This document shows, piece after piece, positions 1 to 8,733 of a stretch of 64,000 bases of DNA. How positions within the stretch are numbered: position 1 is the stretch's first letter; every line of letters starts with the position of its first letter. This DNA comes from JAHCHG01 sp041394845 (GTDB taxonomy: Bacteria; Acidobacteriota; Blastocatellia; Pyrinomonadales; Pyrinomonadaceae). The translations under genes were made by a program, and so were the position numbers. The notes under the pieces were generated by a model. That model saw only the letters and a list, made by a program, of their open reading frames with translations, had not been told where the DNA came from and did no database searches. The stretch lies in contig JAWKHL010000001.1 of NCBI GenBank assembly GCA_041394845.1, forward strand, positions 1,054,001-1,118,000. Direction: 5' to 3'.

Positions 1-239
1 GGATAAACCACCGCGAGGGCGAGGGCGACGGCGACGGCAGCATCAACCGAATTTCCGCCTTTTTTCATCACTTCCGTTCCGATCTGAGAGGCCAGTTCAT
101 GCTGAGAGGCCACCATTCCATTTTTTCCCCGGACCGGCTCCGGCCAACCGGCGAAAATTTTCGAGCCGCCGGGAATAAACAAAAACAGGAAAACCATTAC
201 AAGGGTAAAATCCGGAATTCTAAAAAACTTTCTTTTCAT
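1..239 (-). CDS. ggt: gamma-glutamyltransferase, N-terminal part (truncated by window edge)
   Basis: The reading frame starts at an ATG at 237-239 and stays open to the left edge, giving 79 residues. It opens with a hydrophobic signal segment (residues about 10-28). It continues with 'GMVASQHELASQIG' and 'GGNSVDAAVAVALAL', the characteristic start of the gamma-glutamyltranspeptidase large subunit (Ntn-hydrolase family), where glutathione and other gamma-glutamyl compounds are cleaved or transferred in the periplasm. The catalytic Thr and the autoprocessing site lie outside the window. It is divergent from the C25 peptidase gene, with about 250 bases between them. The family call rests on this conserved N-terminal block and is strong despite truncation. 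Confidence 0.88.
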   Translation of the reverse strand, partial: MKRKFFRIPDFTLVMVFLFLFIPGGSKIFAGWPEPVRGKNGMVASQHELASQIGTEVMKKGGNSVDAAVAVALALAVVY

Positions 240-353
240 AAACTTTGGTTTTTTAATAATAATTAGTTGCTTACGGCAAATAGGATATAAATTAAACGTC
301 CAATTCGGCAAATCCCTGTCGCGTAATATCGGGATATCCCAATTTTTCGGGGC

Positions 354-380
354 TTTTGCCAAGAAAATTTCTTGGCAAAA
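354..380. repeat. 27-base palindrome between ggt and the C25 peptidase gene
   Basis: TTTTGCCAAG and CTTGGCAAAA flank AAAATTT, giving a near-perfect dyad. Neither strand has a T run after it, so it does not look like an intrinsic terminator. It could be an operator in the divergent promoter region or a 5' leader hairpin of the C25 peptidase gene. Nothing in the sequence decides between these. Confidence 0.4.
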
Positions 381-488
381 AAAACAAAAAAGTGTAAAGT
401 TTTAACAACTTCGATCAACCCATTTTGGGAAAACCTTACCGATTTCAACCTCCGGTTTTATTTCAATTGGGGGAGGTTTTACAAAATT

Positions 489-3071
489 ATGAAAAAAAAG
501 TTTACTTTGTTTTTTTCGATCATTTTTCTTTTCAGTTTTAATTTCCAAATTTGGGCCCAAACGGCAAAATTTTCCGGAAAAGGGATTTTTCCCATTGGTT
601 CTGAAGCGAACGAGTTTTATAAAACCGAGGCCATTTCCGACGGAAAGGGAACTTTGGTGACTTGGCAAATGGAAGCCGAGACACACAATTTGGGTTTTAA
701 CCTTTATCGGGTAAATGGTAAAAAGCGGGAATTGGTTAATCCTCATCTGATCGGAGGCGGAGCTCTTCAGTCAACTGATTCAACGGTTTACGGTCGGATG
801 TACAATTTCTTTGACACTCTCGGCGGAGTAAATACGGTTTATTTGGTGGAAAGCGTGGGGCTCTACGGTTCGAGGACATATTCTTCGAATTTCACCTCAA
901 ATTTAGTTGAAAACTTGGCGTCAAAAACCGGGCAAACTTCCGCCGAATGGGCCGGAAATTTGGAAAGGGGCAACGGTTTGATCGAAAAAAATGAACCCGC
1001 CTTTTCCCCAGAAATGCAAAAGGAATTGGCCGCCAATTTTTTACCGCCGAATCTGGCCCGTCAAAGAATGATCGCGGGTTTGCCCGGAGTCAAGATCGGA
1101 ACCAAAAAAGAGGGGTTTTACCGGGTTTCCAGAACCGAATTGCAAAACGCTGGTTTTGATGTCAATGGCCCGTCGGCCAATTGGCAGTTATACAAAAACG
1201 GCAACGAACAGGCCATTATTGTGGGCAATAACGGGGATTACATCGAATTTTTCGGACAAGGAATCGACACCAACGAATCCGGAACACAGATCTATTACCT
1301 GATCAACGGTACCCAGGTCGGCAAAAGAATCGTGCCCAGTTATCAAAGACCGATCGCCGGACAGGTCATAGGCAGAAACTACCGGCACACTTTTACAAGG
1401 GCTGATCGGATCCTCTATTTCAACACTCTCCGAAACGGAGACGCCAACAATTTTTTCAGCGATAAGGTCGTCAATACCGCCGGAGCCAATATTCAATTTA
1501 ATCTTGACGGGATCGATTTCAATCTTCCGAAGGTAAATCTGACTCTTTCAGTTCAGGGATTTACCCTGACTCCACATAATTTTGAGGTTACCCTCAACGG
1601 AGAATCGCTCGGTTTTGTAACGGGCGTCAACAATGAGTTGATGCAGAGTAATTTCGAAATCCCCACCTCTTTGTTGATCGAGGGAACCAATACTTTGCTG
1701 TTAAAGGTTCCGTCAAGCACCGCCGACATAAGCTTTTTTGATTCGGTAAAAGTAAGCTATTACAGGCTTTATAAGGCCCAACAAAACGCCCTTTCGTTTT
1801 ACACCAATCCCTATCGAAGGTCCGATCTAAGCGGTTTCACATCCCCGAACATCAGGGTGTTTGACCTTCGATATCCGGATTCCCCGACCCAAATTTCCAA
1901 TTTGCAGGTGTCGGGAAATTCCGGGGATTTTACCGTTGTTTTACCTTCCAATCGAAGCAAACCGATGTTTGCGGTGGAGGATTCGGCGGTTTTGGCGGTT
2001 GATTCCATCGAACAAAATACCCCGGCATCTCTGGCAACCCCGGCTCACAACTCGAATCTGGTTATTATTGCCTACAAAACCCTTTTGACCGAGGCGGAGA
2101 CTTGGGCCCAATACCGGCGAAATCAGGGATTCACGGTCGAGGTGGTCAGGGTTGATGACATTTTTGACGAATTCAATTATGGAATTGTCAGCGCAGATTC
2201 GATCCGGTCCTTTTTGCTCTACGCCCGAGATAATTGGCAAACCCCGCCCTCATATGTTTTGCTGGTGGGAGACGCCAGTTGGGATCCGAGAAATTTTACC
2301 GGAGCCGGAAATTTCAATTACGTTCCGACCCGGATGATCGACACTGTTTATGAAGAAACCGGTAGCGACGAGGCAATGGCGGATTTTGATGATGACGGAC
2401 TTGCCGAAATGGCGATAGGCCGGATCCCCGCCCGAACCGGGGCTGATGTAACCCAGAATTTCAACAAGGTAACGACCTTCGAACAAACCTCGGATCAGGG
2501 ATTTTCAAGGGGCGCGATGTTTGCAAGCGACCTGCCGAACGGGTACGATTTCCAGGCTATGAGCCAAAGGCTTGCCAACGAACTTCCGACCGGTACCGCT
2601 TCCCAAATGATAAATCGGGGCGACTCAAACGCTCGAACCACTCTCCTTAACTCATTGGATACCGGAAAATATCTGGTTAATTATTCGGGGCACGGATCAA
2701 CCGGAATTTGGGCGGCCACCAGTTTTTACGGGCCGACAGATCCCCAAAACATGGCCAATGGAAACAATCTGACAATTTTTACAATGCTGACCTGTTTGAA
2801 CGGTTATTTTCTGATTCCGACTCTGGACAGTCTTTCGGAATCGATCCTCAAAGCTCCGAACGGGGGCGGCGTGGCGGTTTGGTCTTCGACCGGTAAAACG
2901 ACACCGGATGTTCAGGAGGTGTTGGCGAAAAGGTTTTACCAACAAATTTCCACCGGAACGATGAACCGGATGGGGGATTTGATAAAAGACGCCAAACAAA
3001 GCGTAACCGGGGGCCGCGACGTCCGACTTTCCTGGGCTTTGCTTGGGGACCCAACGCTGAAGGTAAAATAA
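489..3071 (+). CDS. secreted peptidase, family C25 (gingipain-type)
   Basis: This 860-residue secreted cysteine peptidase begins with a signal peptide of about 24 residues ending near 'IWAQ'. A beta-rich N-terminal region follows, and then the C25 catalytic domain over roughly residues 540-860. Visible landmarks are 'VLLVGDASWDPRN', 'MAIGRIPARTGAD', the catalytic His in 'NYSGHGSTG' (His735) and the catalytic Cys in 'MLTCLNGYF' (Cys769). The open frame extends upstream to 372, but I chose the ATG at 489 because a GGGGAGG ribosome site lies just before it and the signal peptide starts there. No C-terminal sorting domain is evident, because the protein ends right after the catalytic domain. It is monocistronic and ends at a shared terminator. 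Its substrate cannot be told. Confidence 0.85.
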   Translation: MKKKFTLFFSIIFLFSFNFQIWAQTAKFSGKGIFPIGSEANEFYKTEAISDGKGTLVTWQMEAETHNLGFNLYRVNGKKRELVNPHLIGGGALQSTDSTVYGRMYNFFDTLGGVNTVYLVESVGLYGSRTYSSNFTSNLVENLASKTGQTSAEWAGNLERGNGLIEKNEPAFSPEMQKELAANFLPPNLARQRMIAGLPGVKIGTKKEGFYRVSRTELQNAGFDVNGPSANWQLYKNGNEQAIIVGNNGDYIEFFGQGIDTNESGTQIYYLINGTQVGKRIVPSYQRPIAGQVIGRNYRHTFTRADRILYFNTLRNGDANNFFSDKVVNTAGANIQFNLDGIDFNLPKVNLTLSVQGFTLTPHNFEVTLNGESLGFVTGVNNELMQSNFEIPTSLLIEGTNTLLLKVPSSTADISFFDSVKVSYYRLYKAQQNALSFYTNPYRRSDLSGFTSPNIRVFDLRYPDSPTQISNLQVSGNSGDFTVVLPSNRSKPMFAVEDSAVLAVDSIEQNTPASLATPAHNSNLVIIAYKTLLTEAETWAQYRRNQGFTVEVVRVDDIFDEFNYGIVSADSIRSFLLYARDNWQTPPSYVLLVGDASWDPRNFTGAGNFNYVPTRMIDTVYEETGSDEAMADFDDDGLAEMAIGRIPARTGADVTQNFNKVTTFEQTSDQGFSRGAMFASDLPNGYDFQAMSQRLANELPTGTASQMINRGDSNARTTLLNSLDTGKYLVNYSGHGSTGIWAATSFYGPTDPQNMANGNNLTIFTMLTCLNGYFLIPTLDSLSESILKAPNGGGVAVWSSTGKTTPDVQEVLAKRFYQQISTGTMNRMGDLIKDAKQSVTGGRDVRLSWALLGDPTLKVK

Positions 3072-3087
3072 AGGGTCAAAAGAAGCA

Positions 3088-3122
3088 AAAAAAGCCCCTT
3101 CCGATCGGAAAGGGGCTTTTTT
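3088..3122. terminator. bidirectional intrinsic terminator
   Basis: A GC-rich hairpin (AAGCCCCTTCC / GGAAAGGGGCTT, loop GATC) has A and T runs on its two sides. It sits between the convergent C25 peptidase and FhaA-like genes and can serve both. Its right edge overlaps the last bases of the FhaA-like gene. Confidence 0.8.
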
Positions 3123-4131
3123 ACTTGGGCTGAATTCTTAACAGATAACTGCAAACATGAATGGGGATGCCGGGGGAAACGGAAACTCTCTGACCGATCG
3201 GGAGTTCATAATCATTGATCATTGCGGGGTTTCGTCCGACATTGATCAGCCAAAACTGATTGTTTTGATCCTTGATCAGATTGACGTGATGGCGGCTGAT
3301 TTCCGGGTCGCCGGTCAACATAATTTCCACCGGTTTTGATTTTGAACCGCGACCGATCCGGATCTCATTTTGGAAAACCGGAACCACATTTTGCCGTACA
3401 CCGTCGCGCCAAATTTCCAATCGGTATAACTCCTTGTTTCTTTTTTGAACATGGGTCATCTCCTCACCTTCGGAACCGGGTATGGGCTGAACTCCGGGGG
3501 GATTGACATTTGGAACGGTGGGCTGAACCGGGGCGGAATATCCGGTTTGACCGGACAAGGACTGAGAAGCATTCACAAAGTTCGGCGGAGAGACCATCGG
3601 ATTCGGTTGACCCAGCATGGTCGGGGGAAGTTGGTCCGGAGGTGGAGCCGGTTTGGGCTGCTGGGGTTGCTGAGGTTGCGGTTTCGGACGAGCCAGAACG
3701 CCGGTTTTATTTCCCGAACTGTCCTCCCAACTGTGTTGAACCCGGACCTCACCCTTTTCCAGCGTTCCGTCAACTCTCAATTCAATAATAAAGGATTTTG
3801 TTTCAAGTTTTCGTTTTCCGGCAATTTCCTTGGCTCTTTCGGCCAGAATGTGATAAAGACCCTGTTCCAGACCCCGACGTTTGATCCCCTGCCAGTCCTT
3901 GTCGTCCTCCTCATTGAGAAAGATCATATATTCGGTTGGAATGATAGTTGTTCCCTGGGGCAGGGGAACCAATTCCCTTTGCATAACCTCTTCAACCGCG
4001 CGGGCGATCTTTACGATAAATTCCTCAGCCTGACTGCGGGGTTTGACCTGGGCTTTGCGGGCGGCTTCTTCGAGTACCAACTCGGCGCTTTCACCGTCTA
4101 TCCAACGTCTGACTTTGTCTAAAACACTCAC
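3121..4131 (-). CDS. FhaA-like protein: DUF3662-type domain plus FHA domain
   Basis: This is a 336-residue cytoplasmic protein. Residues about 1-125 resemble the FhaA N-terminal domain (DUF3662: 'SQAEEFIVKIARAVEEVM' then 'IPTEYMIFL'). A Pro/Gln-rich linker follows, with an FHA phosphothreonine-binding domain from about 236 to the end. The FHA core motifs 'IRIGRGS' and 'EISRHHVNL' are present, but the usual GSTNGT-N loop is altered to 'VGRNPAMINDYE', so ligand preference may differ. It starts with GTG preceded by AAGGAG at good spacing. It lies 18 bases downstream of the kinase gene and is surely co-transcribed. In actinobacteria FhaA is a substrate and adaptor of the cell-wall kinases PknA/PknB, and I infer the same role here. 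Confidence 0.85.
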   Translation of the reverse strand: MSVLDKVRRWIDGESAELVLEEAARKAQVKPRSQAEEFIVKIARAVEEVMQRELVPLPQGTTIIPTEYMIFLNEEDDKDWQGIKRRGLEQGLYHILAERAKEIAGKRKLETKSFIIELRVDGTLEKGEVRVQHSWEDSSGNKTGVLARPKPQPQQPQQPKPAPPPDQLPPTMLGQPNPMVSPPNFVNASQSLSGQTGYSAPVQPTVPNVNPPGVQPIPGSEGEEMTHVQKRNKELYRLEIWRDGVRQNVVPVFQNEIRIGRGSKSKPVEIMLTGDPEISRHHVNLIKDQNNQFWLINVGRNPAMINDYELPIGQRVSVSPGIPIHVCSYLLRIQPK

Positions 4132-4149
4132 TTATTTCTCCTTGGAAAA

Positions 4150-5673
4150 TTAGTTCTCTTCAAGATCGACCAAAGGCCCGTAAACCCAACCGTGGGTGAT
4201 CCCGTCGGGATTCGTATGGGGGCGACCCTGTTCAATTATATCAATTTCAAACCAATTGTCTTTTTTGCTGATTATCTTCAATTTGGAGTTTTTTGTAACC
4301 AGGCCGATCGGGTCGTTGTTAACCGAGGGATCGATTCTTAGATTAATATCGGTATTGGCAATCCCGGTTTCGGCCGCAAAGGGATTGGACACCTGGGGAA
4401 AATTGATTGCGTTCCTGATAAAATACTGAGTTCCGAATAACGCCCCGGCAAAAAGGGTTAAAAGAAGAGAAAATGCCGCAGTCCGGCGTAAAAAGCGCCC
4501 CTTCGGGGGATTGGAATTTGAAGAGGGCGATGGGGTGGCCTCAGTTTGGTGCTGGGGATCGACCTCGGTTCCGGCGTTTTGAATGACACCGGGATTGAAA
4601 TTGGTTTGGGTGTTGATCTTTTCAACCGGAGGAGCCAGCCGGATCCCGGGAAGATTGTTTTTTAACTTTAGATTCCGGGACGTCTCAAACCGGGGTTTTT
4701 GAGGAGCCAGAGGTGTGTAACCCTTGGAAACATGGGGTTGGGGAATTGTATTGACGGCTGTGGCGGAAACCTGCGTTAATACCTCATTTATTTCGGTAAA
4801 GGGAACCAGACGGGAAAGATCCTGCCAAAATTCGATCACATTTGGGTGCCTTTTCGCCGAATCGGCTTGGGTGGCTTTTTCCAAAACCTTGACCAACTCT
4901 CCTCCCCAGGGTTCCTGTCTGAGGGCAAAGGGAAGTTCCGTGATCGGTTGGTTGGCGAAAAATCTGGGGGATTCTCCGGTGATCAAAACATAGGCGGTTT
5001 TGGCCAGCGAATAGATGTCGGCGGCCGGGGTCAATTTGGGGGAGGTCAAAAGCCCGGTTTGACCGCTCAGCATCGGGCTATGCTCGGGCGGTGCGTAAAT
5101 ATTGGTTCCAACCCGGGTGATCGGAGAATCGGTTTGAGTGATTCGGGCGACGCCAAAATCAGCAATTTTGACGGTTTTTTGGTCCTCGGTCAAAAGCAAA
5201 TTTTGGGGTTTGATGTCCCTATGAATAATATCGTGGCGATGAGCGTAGTCGAGACCGGCGCAAACCTGTTCCAGATAGTTTAATGCCTCTCCAAGCGAAA
5301 GGCTTCTTTGCCGGCAAAGTTTCGCCAGATCCCCGCCCGGAAGATATTCAAGAGCGAGATAATGAAACACGGTTCCGCGAAGGTCCCGGGCGGTTCCGTG
5401 ACCGACCCGGCTGATGACGTTCGGATGCCGGACCCGGTCAAGCGCAATGGCTTCATTTTGAAAATTTTCGACCAGGGTCCTTTCCAGATCAAGATCAAGA
5501 TCATTTTGGAGGAAAACATTCAGCGCCTTGATGACGACGAAGTAATGGGCCGATTGGGGAGATGCAAGAACGTCCCGCGCCACGTAAATTTCTGCGTAAC
5601 TTCCGCGGCCGAGCAGGGCGTGTATATCGTAGCGACCATCAAGCCTTGTGTTTTCTAACGAAAGATATTTCAT
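4150..5673 (-). CDS. membrane serine/threonine protein kinase with extracytoplasmic SH3-like domain
   Basis: This is a 507-residue Hanks-type kinase. The kinase domain covers about 14-290, with glycine loop 'LGRGSYAEIYVA', ATP-binding Lys49 ('VVIKAL'), catalytic Asp153 in 'HRDIKPQN', metal-binding Asp172 in 'DFGVAR' and an activation-segment end 'YAPPEHSP'. A low-complexity linker, one membrane helix (about 399-418) and a C-terminal bacterial SH3-like domain (about 432-505, 'INLRIDPS...GWVYGPLV') follow. The SH3 domain would sit in the periplasm, where PknB-type kinases carry PASTA domains. I preferred the ATG at 5673 to an upstream TTG at 5715. It is followed by the FhaA-like gene, and a matching PP2C phosphatase lies at 16377-18134. 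It is likely a regulator of cell wall synthesis. Confidence 0.9.
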   Translation of the reverse strand: MKYLSLENTRLDGRYDIHALLGRGSYAEIYVARDVLASPQSAHYFVVIKALNVFLQNDLDLDLERTLVENFQNEAIALDRVRHPNVISRVGHGTARDLRGTVFHYLALEYLPGGDLAKLCRQRSLSLGEALNYLEQVCAGLDYAHRHDIIHRDIKPQNLLLTEDQKTVKIADFGVARITQTDSPITRVGTNIYAPPEHSPMLSGQTGLLTSPKLTPAADIYSLAKTAYVLITGESPRFFANQPITELPFALRQEPWGGELVKVLEKATQADSAKRHPNVIEFWQDLSRLVPFTEINEVLTQVSATAVNTIPQPHVSKGYTPLAPQKPRFETSRNLKLKNNLPGIRLAPPVEKINTQTNFNPGVIQNAGTEVDPQHQTEATPSPSSNSNPPKGRFLRRTAAFSLLLTLFAGALFGTQYFIRNAINFPQVSNPFAAETGIANTDINLRIDPSVNNDPIGLVTKNSKLKIISKKDNWFEIDIIEQGRPHTNPDGITHGWVYGPLVDLEEN

Positions 5674-5789
5674 CGCGCGTCGGTTTGAGCAGTTGCCGTT
5701 ATAAAAATACCACAATTCCGTATGCTATACGATATTATTATTTCAAAGTTCGGTAAACATTGCCCCACAAGCAATTGAAAAACAAAGAG

Positions 5790-5831
5790 AAAAAGGCGTG
5801 AACAACCTGAAAAAATTGTTCACGCCTTTTT
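5790..5831 (-). terminator. intrinsic terminator of the minor pilin operon
   Basis: An 11-bp stem GGCGTGAACAA / TTGTTCACGCC has a 10-base loop and T5 on the minus strand (A5 on plus), 18 bases after the pilX-like stop codon. Confidence 0.85.
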
Positions 5832-5848
5832 GTCAATTTATTTGATCA

Positions 5849-8710
5849 TCAATCCCTAACCCTTTGGTAACCCGTAAAGGTCAGAGCGTAAATGAACGGA
5901 GTTCCGGGGGGAAGTCGGTTCGGATCAAGGAAAGTTGAATCGAAAGTCCAGTCCCGGATCGGGGGATTATAAACCGCATTACAACATTTCCAGAAACCGT
6001 TGTTGTTGCGCGAGTTGAACAAATTGACAAGCGAACCGGCATAATTCAGCCGGACGTTGGTCCATCTCTCCAGATACCGCTTGAAGTTGTGAATGCCCCC
6101 GTTTAGCTGACCGAAGGAACTCGGATTGTAGGAAGAGGCGGTGTCCTTACCCGTAATGCCGTCGCCGGCCAGAAGCGCGAAGCGGACCTGAGTGGCGCTG
6201 GCATTACGTTGGGATTGATCGAACGGATAGACGAAACTTTTCGAATCGTTCCAGGCGTTCGAGAGAATGGTCGGAGCATCGGCGATGATGGCCGCCGGAA
6301 TATGGGTCGATGTATTTTGCGGCTGGTAGTTTTGGGAAGGAGCCGGGGCCGAAGTTCCCGACAGGGTTACGCCGGTGGCATTGTAATTTCCCAAAACGTA
6401 AATACCGTTTTCCGAAGAAACCGTAAATCCTTTGGTGGCGGTAGGATTGGCGGAGGGATAATTCCCCGGAATCACCGAACCGTTTACAAGGCGGAATCCG
6501 CGCCGGTAATAACCGTGGTCGGTTACCGCCGCATGGCTTTTATAAAGCCATTCCGAATAGGTCGGGGCTTCGGTGGTGGTGGTTTTCTTGTCCAGGACCC
6601 CATTATTGTTGACATCTTCGTTAAATTGAAGAGTATTATCGGGGAAAACATCCTCCATGTCATACTCACCGTCAAAGTCAAAATCACCCCGACGGTCGGA
6701 AAGGAACAACACCCAGCCTTTGTTTTCAGGAACATCCGAACTTACCAGAGCGGACCCCTTGGCGGTTGCATAGGGAGTTCCGGTGGGAAATTTTCCGTCA
6801 AAACCCCCGTTGAAGAATTTCCTCAGATTGCCGACATCGATGTCAACCATACTCATCAAGCCCGCTCTGGGAACCTTATCGGTGGAAAAAGTGTTGTAAT
6901 AACTTGTTGCGTCGCTGGGAATTCCTTCCCTGGTGTCGAACAATTCGATCGGGAAAGGAACAACCGCAACATTATAGGAACCGGTTGTAAACCGGGCCTG
7001 TTGCAAATGGCCGGAGTCTTCAGCCGTTTGACTCGAAGAACCGTTCGGGGGCGGTGAAGCCCAACCGTTGGCAGCGGTGCAGGTTCCCGAACATCCCGAA
7101 CCGTTGACACTTCCAACGGCGGTGTAACGAACGACCATGTTGAAATCGGTTGAATTGATGGTCCGGTAGGTTGTGTAATTCGGAGTCGAGGGAAGCTGCG
7201 GTCCTTCCATGGCAAACCGCTGCATTTTGATGATCGAGCGAATATCATCGTTATCCTTGTCATCAACATCGGAGGGGTTCGATGAATCGCTGTAGTTTTG
7301 GATTTCCATCCGGTTTGAACCCGAATCATCGATCGGGGGCCTTTCGGTTAGGCCAAGGCTTAAAAATTCAGCAGTAATATCTTTGGTAACGGGAAGGCTG
7401 GTGTTGTAATCGAAATCGACGATCTCGACCTTGATCCAGATCTCCTTTCCGGTTTGTGCCATCCGGGTGGCGTTAAGGGGGGTGCCTTGATAACCGTCGG
7501 TCATCGCCAAAGGCTGATAGCCGATCGAAGAACCGAAAGTTCCGTCAAGGCGAACGCCACAATCGTTGGCAAGAGTCGCATTATTGGCACAACCGGGAAG
7601 TTTTTGCTTGGAATCGGCCAAAGTGATCCGAAGCCCTTGTTTATTGGCAAATTTTTCCTGAGCGACGATCGGCGGGTCCATGGTGGCCGCTGTAACCGGA
7701 ACAGCCGTCGTTCCGTTGGAGGTCAGATCGCCGATGTTTTTGCTGCGTTTGGTCAATTCAACCAGATCGACGCCGAGCCGGTAAAGGGGAAGATCAAGCC
7801 GGGGGGAATTGGTTTCGAGATTGCCCTGAAAGACCGCTTTTTCAGTAACCCAGGTGCTACGGCGGCTGCAATAAGGAAGATTCGGATAAGCAGCAAAAAC
7901 GTTTGCTCCGCTCGGGCTGACGCATTTGACGCTGGCTTTTCCGGTGTCCAACTCCCGAAATGTCCCGCCGGCGTCGGCCACGAAGATGTCGCCCTGATCG
8001 TCATAACCGCTGGTCAGCGCCCCGCCGGTTTTCCAAATATCGTTGACTACTTCACCGACGGCCGTGGCTTTGGATTTGAAATAAATGCCGCCGCCCGAAG
8101 AGGTCGGAGAAGCTGAAACGAAGAAGTTTGAGTTGGTGTGGACGCGTCCGCCGAAGGTGAACAGGGGCGGTCGGTTTAGTTCGAGGTCGTCCTCGTAAAA
8201 GATACCGAATTGGAAAAGCGGAATCCGGTCATTGAGGAAACGTCTTTTAACCTGAGTTTCGACCCGTGAGGCCGGTTCCTTGCAAATGACGTCGATTTCC
8301 CACTCATCGCGAAGCGAGTAAAGACCGGCATAGGTGCCGCCGGTGATTTCGGTGGCGGAAGCGTTTTTGGTCTGGTAAATATCCTTTTGCGAACAGTCAA
8401 AACTGCTGAAACCGGGAACCGTGGCGGCCCGGATGGCGGCGATGTCGGCATTTGTCGGGGACAATTTACGTCCGAAAACGTCGGCGACATCACGACTGGT
8501 GGATTCCAAAACCGCCTGAGTGGCGGACAAAGTCCGGTTTTCGGCGGTATCGACGGTGGTTATCACGGTTTCGCCCGAGACCCGCGAAATGACGATGGTG
8601 ACGAAACCAACCATTAACAGCATTATAAGGATGGCAATGACCAACGCCGAACCTTTTTCGGAATCGGGGTTGGCTGCTAAAAAACGACTTTTCGAAAAGA
8701 ATTTAGGCAT
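5849..8710 (-). CDS. very large PilX-like minor pilin assembly protein
   Basis: This 953-residue protein has a type III-like N-terminus: 'SEKGSALVIAILIMLLMVGF' is a prepilin peptidase cleavage context followed by the hydrophobic helix of the PilX_N/GspK type. As in PilX and GspK, Glu at +5 is missing. The rest is a large extracytoplasmic region rich in Ser, Thr, Gly and Asn without a motif I recognise. PilX of Pseudomonas is under 200 residues, so this is about five times longer and may act as a tip adhesin as well as a minor pilin. It is the last gene of the operon fimT-pilV-pilW-pilX. No PilY1 homologue is encoded here, so this protein may take its place. The family call comes from the N-terminus and gene order only. 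Confidence 0.7.
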   Translation of the reverse strand: MPKFFSKSRFLAANPDSEKGSALVIAILIMLLMVGFVTIVISRVSGETVITTVDTAENRTLSATQAVLESTSRDVADVFGRKLSPTNADIAAIRAATVPGFSSFDCSQKDIYQTKNASATEITGGTYAGLYSLRDEWEIDVICKEPASRVETQVKRRFLNDRIPLFQFGIFYEDDLELNRPPLFTFGGRVHTNSNFFVSASPTSSGGGIYFKSKATAVGEVVNDIWKTGGALTSGYDDQGDIFVADAGGTFRELDTGKASVKCVSPSGANVFAAYPNLPYCSRRSTWVTEKAVFQGNLETNSPRLDLPLYRLGVDLVELTKRSKNIGDLTSNGTTAVPVTAATMDPPIVAQEKFANKQGLRITLADSKQKLPGCANNATLANDCGVRLDGTFGSSIGYQPLAMTDGYQGTPLNATRMAQTGKEIWIKVEIVDFDYNTSLPVTKDITAEFLSLGLTERPPIDDSGSNRMEIQNYSDSSNPSDVDDKDNDDIRSIIKMQRFAMEGPQLPSTPNYTTYRTINSTDFNMVVRYTAVGSVNGSGCSGTCTAANGWASPPPNGSSSQTAEDSGHLQQARFTTGSYNVAVVPFPIELFDTREGIPSDATSYYNTFSTDKVPRAGLMSMVDIDVGNLRKFFNGGFDGKFPTGTPYATAKGSALVSSDVPENKGWVLFLSDRRGDFDFDGEYDMEDVFPDNTLQFNEDVNNNGVLDKKTTTTEAPTYSEWLYKSHAAVTDHGYYRRGFRLVNGSVIPGNYPSANPTATKGFTVSSENGIYVLGNYNATGVTLSGTSAPAPSQNYQPQNTSTHIPAAIIADAPTILSNAWNDSKSFVYPFDQSQRNASATQVRFALLAGDGITGKDTASSYNPSSFGQLNGGIHNFKRYLERWTNVRLNYAGSLVNLFNSRNNNGFWKCCNAVYNPPIRDWTFDSTFLDPNRLPPGTPFIYALTFTGYQRVRD

Positions 8711-8733
8711 GATTTTTTAACTTCCTTAATGAA

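Noticed and set aside
5713..5715. TTG start at 5715 for the kinase
   Set aside because: The ATG at 5673 gives the standard kinase N-terminus, and the added 14 residues are unconserved in pattern. No ribosome site supports the TTG.
6209..7057. 282-codon plus-strand ORF opposite pilX
   Set aside because: It lies wholly antisense to the pilX-like gene, has no ribosome site, and its composition (Gly/Arg/Ile-rich) is that of a reverse-frame shadow.
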